The notes under the pieces were generated by a model. It was not told the DNA's origin and did no database searches. It saw nothing but the letters and a program-made list of their open reading frames with translations. Positions 1-9,719 of a stretch of DNA of 64,000 bases are shown here, piece by piece (positions within the stretch are counted from its first letter, which is position 1; every line of letters begins with the position of its first letter). The position numbers were made by a program, and so were the translations under genes. This DNA is from Cinnamomum chago (taxonomy: Eukaryota > Streptophyta > Magnoliopsida > Laurales > Lauraceae). The stretch is from contig CP142451.1 of the NCBI GenBank assembly GCA_038049695.1, positions 66,717,501-66,781,500 on the forward strand. The letters run 5' to 3'.

Positions 1-855
1 GAAGTAGGGTCATAAACCCTTCACCTCCTCAAAATACGGTTTTGAATATGATTGCATGGGACGTTTCCCTAAGAACAGGATTATGCTAATTTCGGTAACA
101 GTACCGACTTGATTTATCTCGATCTCAGTTTGCAAACTCGGCAATAGTACCAAGGTACATCCAGCTTGACAACAGTGCCAGCTAGCACCGAGCTTGAGCT
201 AGCTTCGGTAAAAGTATCAGCTAGGCTCACCTTGGTCTCGGTATAAGGCACATCGGCAACAGTGCCAGGATGCATCCATACCTGGTCTCGGTATCATCTT
301 CAGCTCGGCACAACCAACTGAGGTGAACACTAAACCATAATTATACTCCCACAAAAACTACGGTTACGTTACAGAACGTACTGACAGATAAGATGGGCGC
401 CGGATATTGATAAGGGATTGTCCTTATCTAACGATCACATCCGCATTAATATAAGAAGTCAGCACATGATCCGATGGGACAGTGCCTCCACCTACCTGCA
501 CTAAGGAAATATGGTGTGGGCTGATGGGACAGAACTTCCACCAACCCCCACTAAGGGAACGCTAGATGAAACTTCTCCCTATATATATACGAGGGTAAGA
601 TCCCAAAGAGGTACACAACACAATACAAAACAAACTCATATAATCCAGACCTTACCCTTCTTCTCCACTCATCCTTTGTTCAGTAACTGTACTAACTTAA
701 ACGTCGGAGTGCCTTCGGCTGACTGCAGTCAAGGGCCTCTAACCACTGTCTCCTTCCCTTTCAGGTCTCAGACATTTAATCTCATCCCAAGAGAAACTTA
801 ACAGCAGTATCACGAGTTTCATACTCGCCTAATCCAGTTCGTAATATTTAGGCAC
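1..855 (+). mobile_element. Tat-like Ty3 LTR fragment
   Basis: The stretch has the layout of an LTR. A U3-like part (about 60-330) is built of degenerate repeats of a CGGyAACAGTrCC word. A roughly 38-bp segment is then duplicated at 471-508 and 522-560. A TATA-like run follows at 579-590, then a transcript-start-like region. The motif TTAAACGTCGGAGTGCCTT near 694 resembles a motif I recall from Tat-type Ty3 LTRs. The left edge is outside the window and the right edge is not defined. No partner LTR is present, so this is a fragment or solo LTR. The lineage call rests on recalled motifs. Confidence 0.45.
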
Positions 856-859
856 TTTC

Positions 860-1635
860 AATGATAATCAAAGTTGATGGCAGTTCAGATGAGTCCCATC
901 ATTTGTCATTCGATCATAACCAAGGCTTAGTTTGACTGTCTCAAGATTTTGTCTGTCTTTTCTCTTGTAGCCTTTAATGTTGTTAATGGTAAATCTGATT
1001 TTGGTTTTGCCTTTTGGCATGACTATCGTTTCGTGGGTGTAGGGTTTGTAATGGCCCAAAATTCTCTTCCTCCAAAGAAGATGAAACAAGGGCGATTGTT
1101 GCAACCTTAAGTGAAGCTAGAGCTCGCTACTTCCGTAGATCAGTCCACATTTTGTCCGATGCTTTTGATGTTGTGTGAGCTATAAAAGGATCCTTCAAGT
1201 TGGTCTATTGAACCCATTGTGCAAGACTTCAAAGCCCTTTCTCTTCATTTTGAGTTTGTTTATTTTTATTTTATTCGTAAAAAGGTTGAACTCTTTTGCC
1301 CATGTACTTTTGGGGTTTTGGAGTTCAGGTCACTCGCTCTTTTGCTTCTTTGCTTAATCCCTGATGTAGTTGTTTTGGTGGTTTTTAAATGATACTTATG
1401 ATTTACAGAAAAAAAAAAGTTATCTTAACAGCTGAAGAATATGCTTTGGTCATAAATGATAACCAATGGTTGTGTTTCTAAATCATGTCATGGGCACCCA
1501 AATAGACAAGAAGCAATATGGGTTGTCGCGTCATCATCATCATCTTCATCATTGAAGTCTTATTTGGATTATAGTTTAAATAAAAATGTTCTCCTAGGCT
1601 CTATAGGGCTCACTTGTGGCAGTGCATTCCTTTTG
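860..1635 (+). mobile_element. L1-type LINE 3' end with RNase H remnant
   Basis: Translated in several frames, the segment resembles the C-terminal RNase H region of plant L1 retrotransposons. Examples are SDAFDVV near 1158, WSIEPIVQDF at 1201-1230, and RLNSFAHVL near 1285, which matches the usual N-x-x-AH-x-L ending. The pieces lie in different frames, so the copy carries frameshifts and is dead. A run of ten A at 1409-1418 may mark a tail. The Tat-type element inserted just downstream at 1641. The reverse transcriptase is absent, so this is a 5'-truncated copy. The same WSI-x-x-I-x-x-DF signature recurs in the LINE at 13.8-16 kb. Confidence 0.4.
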
Positions 1636-1640
1636 ATACT

Positions 1641-2146
1641 TGATGATGCCAAAAAGTGTTTTCGGGCACCACCGGTCAACAAGTAATAAGTAATTAATGT
1701 GAAAATTAATGGGGAGAGAGAGAATTTATAGTGGTTCGGTCAGTGTGACTTACGTCCAGTTCAAACTGGTGATATTACTTCTCTGAGGTAGAGCTTACAA
1801 GTCAAAAGAAAACAATGATAGTGTAAAAATGGAGAAGAATTGCTTACCCCCCAGTGCTAGTGGGGCTCTGTAATTTATAGTCTTCCCCTAACAGATGGGG
1901 ACGACTCTTCAGCAACGGCGCTTCGTTCTGGCGGAGTCTTCGAACTCCCTCAACAGACGAGGCAGGTAGGATCTTCTCTGTAGGACTTGGTAAAAGTGGG
2001 TTAAGGGAAACGACGCGCTGACTTCGTCGCTTCGTGGATCCGGATCCAACTTTCAACGAATGGATTTAGACCTGGACTTATCACGAACTCGAGTCACTTA
2101 GGCCTGACCCGTCATTGTGGACCGAGTCATTTGGGCCGACCCATCA
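1641..2146 (-). repeat. 3' LTR of the Tat-type element
   Basis: Begins TGATGATGCC and ends GACCCATCA on the plus strand. It matches 11009-11511 almost end to end. It contains the stem-loop module CCGAACCACTATAAA (read on the minus strand, about 1728-1760), whose TATAAA may be the promoter box. The G-rich minus-strand sequence just inside (rc of 2147-2162) is a plausible polypurine tract. Confidence 0.85.
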
Positions 2147-3077
2147 TTTGCCCCCCAATGCCCCTTGTGTAAGAAAACTTGGAGAAGGGGCATTAGCTTG
2201 AATTTTTGATCTCTAGGTGGTGGAGACTCCTTCTGCTAGATGACTATTTCCCTTCATGATATATTTTTGCCTCGCTAAACACCCCAAGTATTTCCCATTT
2301 TTTGAATGATGGGCCGTTGTTGGGCGTGCAGCTGGAGTGGAATTGGTTGGGCGTGCAGCTGAAGCCCTGGGCGCCTGTGGGGGCGACGCGGGAGAGGAGA
2401 TCCAGGCGGGAAGAGTGGCAATCCAGGCTAGGGGCGCAATCCAGCTGGGCGAGTTGGTTGTTTGAGCAAAAGGCGCTGGGAGCGCGGGCGCCGCCCGAGG
2501 TGGAAGCGCGGGCGCTGGCAGCGCTGGGCGAGGGCGCGGGCGCGGGTGCAGGAGTAGGCGTTGGGAGCGGGAGCGGGTGCTGGGAGCGGGCGTCCCGGAC
2601 TTCTTTGTGGACCACTTGAATATATATCAATAATGGGAGGATAGGAGCTTACGTCAGCTCATTGAAAGGCCATGTCGCAGCCTCACTCTAATTCAATACA
2701 TTCATTCTGTATTTATTTTCGTCGTACGTGTACTATATGTGACCATCGGGATTGTCTCTACCCATCTAACAAGTTTAATTGTGGGTCCGAAAGAATAAAT
2801 GCTTCTCAAGATAAAATAATCTGCAGCAGTATAGGTTTCTCTTCTAGTTCTAAATCTAGAGGTGTCAATTCCATGCATGTGTTTCTTTTCGGATAATATT
2901 TCTAGTACGATTAGTACCATATTTGGTTTGGTTTGTAGTACTTGATCAATAATCGTTAATCAATCCAACAGTTAAAATTTTGAACTACACCAAACATGGC
3001 CACTAACACTTCATTTTCCCTTGTATCCTTGTTACTCTCCTTGGTCCTGGGTGTTATATTTTCTTGCAAATGCAAAG
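2147..3077 (-). other. Tat element interior, 3' noncoding part
   Basis: Noncoding interior between the 3' LTR and the nested SIRE LTR. Positions 2300-2600 are very GC-rich, with GGCGCC and AGCGCT palindromic words and a 27-bp tandem repeat of TTGGGCGTGCAGCTG near 2317. The long open frames here on both strands follow from GC-rich simple composition and show no known domain. From 2640 to 3077 the DNA is AT-richer and I recognise nothing in it. Confidence 0.4.
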
Positions 3078-3437
3078 TGTTAGGAATTTTGTATTTGCAA
3101 TTTGATGGATGCATTAACATATTCACATCTTTTGAATTTACACTCTTGCATTGTTTTAGAAAACCTTGAAATCTGGTTTTATACATGCATTGTTTTTAAG
3201 TTTTGTAAAAGTATTGTTTTATGCATGTTTTGGTTTTAAACTTGGATGCATTGTTTTTAGAATCTAAACTCTTTTGAAAACCTAATTCTTTGTGAATTAT
3301 ATTTGGAAAATCATTTTGAGAATTTAGGTTTGAGCATTGCATACATTCATCATTTTCAGAATCAGTTTTGTATGCATTCTCATTTGAAAAGAGTTTTAGA
3401 AATCAAGCTAGCCTATGAGTTTTAAATCTTTCAAAAT

Positions 3438-6400
3438 TGTGAGAACCCGACCCCTAATCTCTTGGATTAGTGTTGTTTTATTTGTGGATTAGTTCTTTTA
3501 GTGGGATTAGTAGTTGTTGGGTTGAGTTTGTGAGCTAGAATGGTTTTTCTTCTAGTTTTGGGCTTTTGAGTGCTTTGGTAGCTTGTGGGGCCCTTTGGGG
3601 GTTCCCTTTTCGGCTTTGCTTTTCTTGTGAGATTTTCCCGATCTGCTTCGTATTGTGTTTTTGTCCCATTGCATTCATCTTGAGGAATCCTACAACTTTC
3701 ATGTTGATCCCATATCCATTTGAGAACCCGAAAACCGATTTCTTGGCCTTGAGGGCAAAACAGTCTTTTCACACCAAATCTGTACCCAAAACTCGATATT
3801 CTCGAAACCCGCGAAACATATACTTTTTGGAAATTAGATATTTCGACGATCATTTCTTCCTTCTTCGTCGAATTCGTCCGAGGTACCCAAAGAGATGATT
3901 TCAGCCCATTTAGCTCCTTTAGTTGTGGGACCCAACCCAACCCAACTCACTTGTTAATAAAGGGGAAGCCATTAGCCATTCATTTCATCCTTCTTGTTCC
4001 AGCACAACCCTTTTGAGTCTAGGGTTTTCTTGCCTTTTCTTCTTCTTGCTTCTCCTCCTCTAATCCACACCAAGATTGGCATCAACCAAGAAATGGAACT
4101 CATCATCTTCTTCCTCATCTTGCAAGCTTTCCATTGATACCATTTGTGAAGAGAACCCTCCATCACAAGACTTCCTTTGAGCTTACCTTCTCCATTAGAG
4201 GACCTTCCAAGTAAGTGATTCTTCCCATCTTCTAGATTTGTAATCTTCTAGCCTTAGAGAAGCTCCACCTTGATTATTGGAAAGTTTCATTGTCATTTCA
4301 TTGTTTAACCCATTTTTGGGTTGTTTTGGGGGCTTTTGTAGAGATTATGGATCTTGAGCCTAAGAGGTGATTAGGAGCTTGATTTGCTTGATTAGAGTCA
4401 AAGGCAAGTGGATGAATGGATTGTTTTGATTATTAACATGTTTTGTGAGAAAATCTTGATTCATTAATGGTTTTGGTGATTTTAATAGTTGTCTTTAATA
4501 TGATTAATATTGATTTCAAGATGTGCTTATTGATGGGTTATTTCTCCCTTGTTAATCTCTTGGAAATGTATGCATCATATTGTCAAGGTTTCAAATGATT
4601 TCACATGAATGAGTTTTCTCCACCTTGTGATTAATTGTGAATGGAAAGAATGGAAAGAATGGAAAGAGAGGAAATTGAAATGAGGAGCTCTTTAGCTCAT
4701 GATATTGTCTTGGAAACATGTATTTAAACCATCTTGTTTATGGTTCTTTGTGATTGATTATATGTTGGAAGGAAAGGAAACAAAGAGGAAGAAAAAATCA
4801 GCTTTCCTGGACCTGCTGTACCCAGGTCCGATCGATCGGACCTACAGGCCGATCAATCGGACTGTCAGTAACTGTAAGCCTTTTTGGGCCGATCGATCGG
4901 ACCCTGTACATTCTGGTACAGAAATTTGATATTGTGTTTTTTTGGAAACCTTTGGGCCTTCTATGAGTCCTAGAGGTATATACCTTAGTGTTAAGACCAA
5001 TTGTACCCTAATCTAAGGTCTCTAAGACTAGGGAACTAAAAGAAAAGAATGGTGTTGATTTAGACACTAATCCTTGGTTTTAGGTGGGACCCTTACCCTT
5101 TTTGGACCGTTTGGCCTATGAGTGAGGATGTCTTGAGCCGACACTCCTCCCGGTGGGTTCGGTGACATCAAAGTTAATCCATTTCAATCTTGAACGGGAT
5201 GGAACGACGCGATATCTTCGTTATATCTAAACACAAGTCTATTTCCTTGTTATCGCTAATTCTATTCCTTTCGATGACTGAATCGGTTGCTCGATGTTCC
5301 GGATTAATGTCATGCCTAGGATGGACCGTGTATAATCTTGATTCTTGCTATTGTAACACCTAGTACTACCCATAAGCTCATGTTAAGATTTTTGAAAGTA
5401 GTAAAAGTGTATAAGGAGCCCGGAATGTCTTCAAACTCAAGGAGTACCAAGTAATTTTTATAATCGACATACGGGACCCCTATTCACTTAAATAGATCTT
5501 GAAACCGATATTTTTACCCGAAATTGTTATAGTTCATTGTTTCACCTCTTTTCCCGAGATTTGCATTATATGGCTTGTTTTCCCGAAAGCATTGGAGTTA
5601 CTCTAGTAACAGTCATTTGTCCCGAAGTGCATTGCATCACATGATATGACAGTGTGCCCTTGAGCACCCCGTTTTACCCGTTTAATTATTGTACTTGATT
5701 GACTTGTTTCCCGAAAGCATTGAAGTTACTTTAGTAACAGTTATTTGTCCCGAGATGTATTCCCGATATGAAGTGACAGTGTGCCCTTGAGCACCCCCGT
5801 TTTACCCGTTTATTTACTGTACTTGATTACTTGCATATGTCTCGATTGGTTTTGACCTATGAGTCGGCATCACTAAGCTTGGATACCTTGTCGGTTTGAT
5901 CCACCGACTTGGAAATCCCTCTCCCGTCCCGCCAGCTGCAGTTTGGATCCCGATACCCGGTTATTGCCGTGGTCCCGTCCCGATACCCAGTTCGCTACTG
6001 TGGTCCCGTTCCCGTTCCCGTATATTTATTATTGTATATATGATTTACGTTGAGTCTCCTCACCTTGTGTGACTGAGACCAACGTCCCGCTCTTGTCACT
6101 TCGGTGATAGAGGACTTAGCTTCTTGTGATTGCCATCTTGCCAGTTCCCGATTCCTTGGACACCCGACATGGTTTATATTGCTTACTTGTTTTCAGATAA
6201 ATGATTCATTGCTTTTATGAAAGTTGTTATTTAGATAAGTGTTAATGCTCTCTATTGTAAATTCAGTCACTATTATATTGTTTTATGTCCTTTGCACACG
6301 TACAAGTTTTACATGAATGCCGGTTGGGTGAATACCCGTGCTTTTACATATGGTTCTAACGATCGATGGTTTTGCTAGAGTTATAGGATTACACATGTTT

Positions 6401-7596
6401 TAAAATGAATACCCGAGTTATTAAATGTCCATGCTTTGGAATGCGTTTTAAATGACACTCGTTTTGTTAGATCCCGATGTTTATACACGTTTTAAGTGAA
6501 TACCCGAATTGCTAAACATTCGTGCTTTGTCTTAAATGACCCTTGTTCTGCCAGGTCACTATGTTTATACCGGTTTCAAATGAATACCCGATTTGTTAAA
6601 TATCCCTGTTTTGAAATATGTTTTAAATGACACGTGTTTTGTCAGGTTTCCATGTTTATACCTGTTTCAAATGATTACCCGAGCTATTTAACATCCATGC
6701 TTAAGAATATGTTTTAAATGACACGCGTTTTGCCAGATCCCTATGTTATACCTGTTTTAAAGGAATGCCCGATCTGTTGAAGATCCATGCTTTGAAATAT
6801 GTGTAAATGAACGTGGTTTTGCCAAACTTCCATATTCATACCTGTTTTCCACGAACACCCGATTGTCAATTATCTATGCTTTTATAGATGATGTAAATGA
6901 ACATATGCTTTATTAGATCTTCCTGTTTTAACCATGTTTGAAAAGAATACATGTTTTACCCGAGATTCCTGAGTTTTCACCCGTTTAATTATATGCAGCA
7001 TTTTGAGCAAATAGCATGATTTATCATTTGTATTATTATTCGCTATATTGTGTTCTTTTCATCCACCTGCCAGACCGTCGTGTCTGACCCACTACTTTTG
7101 GTACTCAGGTTCAGATTTCTTCGCCCCGAGTTGAGTGCTTTTGTTGGCTGTAGAGCCATGCTTTGCAGGTTAGTTTGTCGGCTATGTCATGTAGACATTG
7201 AGCTTGACATCGGAGCTACGTCACATTTGGGTAGTGGTTTATAGCTTCTTGTTGTATGGCTTTTGTTAGCCTTTTTCTTGGGATTCTTAATTAATGTACA
7301 TTGATAATTGTAACTTGAACATATTTGGGAATGTAATATCCTGTTACTGTCAGCTCTGTATTTTATTGTGATGATTACTCCAGTCTGATATGATTCTTGA
7401 TATAATAGCTATGGGCTAAAGGTTGAGTGCGACGCGGAATCCGATGGCCACGGGCTTCGGGTCGCAACGCCACAAATGCTTCCGCAAAATATTCAGAATG
7501 TGTTGTCTTCACACACGCGGATCTTGGGAGAAGTAAAATATAATTATACCTTAATCCCATCTCCCGCCCCCGAGGTTTCGGTTCGGGGGCGTGACA
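3438..7596 (+). mobile_element. Tekay-like solo LTR, copy A (4.16 kb)
   Basis: Begins TGTGAGAACCCGACCCC, ends GGGGGCGTGACA, and is flanked by the TSD AAAAT (3433-3437 and 7597-7601). No coding domain is present. TG...CA ends, a 5-bp TSD and the great length fit a solo LTR of a Tekay/Del-type chromovirus, though a long non-autonomous element cannot be excluded. Two related copies lie at 26789-30971 and 48378-52267. The 3' quarter (about 6300-6950) holds degenerate repeats of about 90-110 bp around TTTTAAATGAAyACCCGA. A palindrome cluster sits at 4824-4900, upstream of a TATATA near 4976. Confidence 0.85.
4824..4900. repeat. GATCGATC palindrome cluster, Tekay copy A
   Basis: A perfect 20-bp palindrome, AGGTCCGATCGATCGGACCT, occupies 4824-4843. 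A near-copy with core CCGATCAATCGG starts at 4849, and a perfect CCGATCGATCGG lies at 4889-4900. Core-to-core spacing is 21 and 40 bp, about two and four helical turns. The same 20-bp word occurs in copy C. Confidence 0.85.
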
Positions 7597-7747
7597 AAAA
7601 TGTTTTAGGCTTTTTATGTTCCATGTTTTAAAACCCTTAGAATGATTTAAAACATGTTTTTAAGCTTGATTTATTGGCCCAAAAAGTTCCACAAAGAAAA
7701 TCTTTGAAAATTGCAAAACTGGAATTTGGGGCCCTGGCAGTGTCGCC

Positions 7748-7885
7748 GGTCGACCGAGACCTGCTTCCCGGTCGACCGGGAACACTGTCGGTCGAGTGTG
7801 CAGGTTCTGAACTGAAACCTGCCAACGGTAAAAAATATGACCGTTGTGCATTCCCGGTCGACCGAGACCTCTTTGCAGGTCGACC
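7748..7885. repeat. GGTCGACC palindrome pairs, SIRE solo LTR
   Basis: GGTCGACC occurs at 7748, 7770, 7856 and 7878, as two pairs each spaced exactly 22 bp. The second copy is the centre of an 18-bp perfect palindrome, TTCCCGGTCGACCGGGAA (7765-7782). The cluster lies just upstream of the presumed promoter region of the LTR, whose TATA-like box is clearer in sister LTRs. Confidence 0.85.
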
Positions 7886-8554
7886 GAGGACTAGCCGTTG
7901 GGCACTTTTTGGCTACAAAGTCCATTCATTTCCAACCTTTTTCAAGGCTTGACACATGAACTTTTGAGAGCATTTTGGAGCCAAAGAAAGGGGAAGAAGT
8001 TGGAAAGGCTAGAGGGCTATTTGGAAATCAAATGCTTGAGTTTTTAAAAGGTACATCATTATAGTTATTTTGATTTCCATTCAAATGAAATCCATGCATG
8101 TTCAAATCCTTTGTATTTTCATTTATGCATGATTTCAAGCCTTTAAAGAGTTGTGTTGCAAACTCATTATCTTCATTGGTATATTAGAATGGTTTGCAAT
8201 CACTCTCATCTAAATCACATGTGTTCTTAGACTTTTATATTCATACAACATGTTTTAGATCATTTCTTTAAGTTGTGTGAATCTTTCATGTGATTAGTTT
8301 TATCTTCAATCATCATTTTATAAACCTTGATTTTAAAATGCATCATGCATTCATTTAAGAGCTTTATTGTTAAAATTGATTGAAGAAAAGCATTCATACA
8401 CTTGTGCACACACTTTAACTTATTCAAGTGTATGTTTGTAATTTGAATTAAACTTTCATATTAGCCTATGTAGAGGCAATTCAATTGAGCTTAAATTGTA
8501 TCTCTTGGAGTGTTCTTTTGTGAAGACACCTTCTTTGAGAAATCTCTCATTTGT

Positions 8555-8755
8555 AAAGGTTATTGCTTAGCCTAAGAAAAGCATTGTGTAAAGGTTATTG
8601 CTTAGCCTAAGAAAAGCATCTTGTAAGGTTATTGCTTAGCCTAAGAAAAGCATTTTGTAAAGGTTATTGCTAAGCCTATAAAAGCACATTGAGAGGTTGT
8701 TGTTAAGCCTAGAAAAACAACATTGTAAGGGTTATTGCTTAGCCTAGTAAAAAGC
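8555..8755 (+). repeat. Tandem hairpin array in SIRE LTR
   Basis: About six units of roughly 30-36 bp of the form AAGGTTATTGCTTAGCCTAAGAAAAGCAT. Each unit can fold, with TGCTT pairing to AAGCA around a central AGCCT. One unit (8697-8722) has different arms that still pair: GTTGTT with AACAAC. Sister LTRs carry equivalent arrays. Confidence 0.7.
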
Positions 8756-9018
8756 ATACATAGTGGAAATCCGGTGGGGTGATTGGATCACAAGCCGGTA
8801 GTGGACGTAGGCATTGAGGCCGAACCACTATAAACCTTGGTGTTGTGGTGTATGCTTGTGGTGATTCATTTATTAGCTTCCGCATATTGTTTGATTAATC
8901 ATCACATGTGACTAGTTTTTGTTAAGAAGTTAAAATTGGTTAAAATTGGTCACAATTGTAGCTCACCCTATTCACCCCCCCCCCCTCTAGGGTTAGGATC
9001 CCAAGGACTTTCACAAAG

Positions 9019-9290
9019 GAGATTCATCAGAAGCAGAAGCTCTCCTCAAATGGAAAGGTAGTCTTCTACGAAGTGAAGCTCTCCGCACTTGGTCTCTGGG
9101 GGCGCTGGGCGCGATGGAGGAGGCTGGCCTTGGCGTGCAGGCATCAAGAGGGGCGAGCTAAGTGGGTCAGGCGCCCCTCCAGGCGCTGGCTTGGCTCATT
9201 TGGGCGGCCCGACTGTTGGGTACGCTAATTAAATGTAGTCCCTTGGGTTGCAGATGACCTGAGTTTCAAGATCCTACCTTTTGAGACCGT
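9019..9290 (-). other. Tat interior, GC-rich noncoding segment
   Basis: Interior of the Tat-type element between the nested SIRE LTR and the minisatellite. It has a GGCGCT/GGCGCC-rich composition like that at 2300-2600. No coding domain is recognisable. Confidence 0.35.
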
Positions 9291-9680
9291 GCTTTTGGCG
9301 CCCCATGAGAGAGCCGCTAAGCTTGAGCTAGGCTTCCTGTTTGAGAACAGTGCAGAGGTAGGCCAAGCTTTTTTGGCGACCCGCGAGAGAGCAGCTAAGC
9401 TAGAGATAAGCTGCCTGTTTGAGAAAAGTGCAAAGGGTAAGCTTTTTGGCGACCCGCGAGAGAGCCGCTAAGCTGGAGATAGGCTGCCTGTTTGAGAACA
9501 GTGCAGAGGTAGGCCAAGCTTTTTTGGCGACCCGCGACAGAGCCGCTAAGCTGGAGATAGGCTGCCTATTTGAGAACAGTGCAGAGGCCAAGCTTCTTGG
9601 CGACCCGCGAGAGAGCCGCTAAGCTGGAGATAGGCTGCTTGTTTGAGAACAGTGCAGAGGTAGGCCAAGCTTTTGGTGAT
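9291..9680. repeat. 73-78 bp minisatellite in the Tat interior
   Basis: Five tandem units share the word TTTTGGCGACCCGCGAGAG followed by GCCGCTAAGCTGGAGATAGG and TTTGAGAACAGTGCAGAGG. Unit starts (GGCG) fall at 9297, 9375, 9448, 9526 and 9599, with a degenerate sixth start near 9675, giving alternating steps of 78 and 73 bp. The short open frames across it repeat the same peptide and are by-products of the repeat. Confidence 0.85.
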
Positions 9681-9719
9681 CCACGAGATGATTCACCTCG
9701 CCTGGACCTGTTGATTTCC

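Larger units (their letters stand above)
3078..9013 (+). mobile_element. SIRE-type solo LTR, interrupted
   Basis: Starts TGTTAGG, ends GACTTTCA, and has a perfect 5-bp TSD CAAAG (3073-3077 and 9014-9018). No internal region or second LTR is attached, so it is a solo LTR left by recombination between two LTRs. Without the nested Tekay-like LTR it is about 1.77 kb and aligns along its length with the LTR at 39510-41291. It carries the palindrome cluster (7748-7885), the hairpin array (8555-8755), the GTGGACGTAGGC module (about 8800-8836) and a poly-C tract near the 3' end. The lineage is inferred from the related element that has a TGGTATCAGAG primer site and a SIRE-like gag. Confidence 0.88.

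Noticed and set aside
2244-2630. Long open frames on both strands, proline/alanine-rich on the minus strand
   Set aside because: They follow from extreme GC-rich simple composition inside the Tat-type interior. No start context or domain supports a gene.
7637-7952. Several overlapping open frames around the GGTCGACC sites
   Set aside because: They arise from palindromic DNA read in several frames, and the same appears in each SIRE LTR.
8555-8755. Regularly repeated short palindromic units resembling a CRISPR array
   Set aside because: The sequence is a plant LTR, the units are tandem without unique spacers, and no cas genes exist. They are LTR hairpins.
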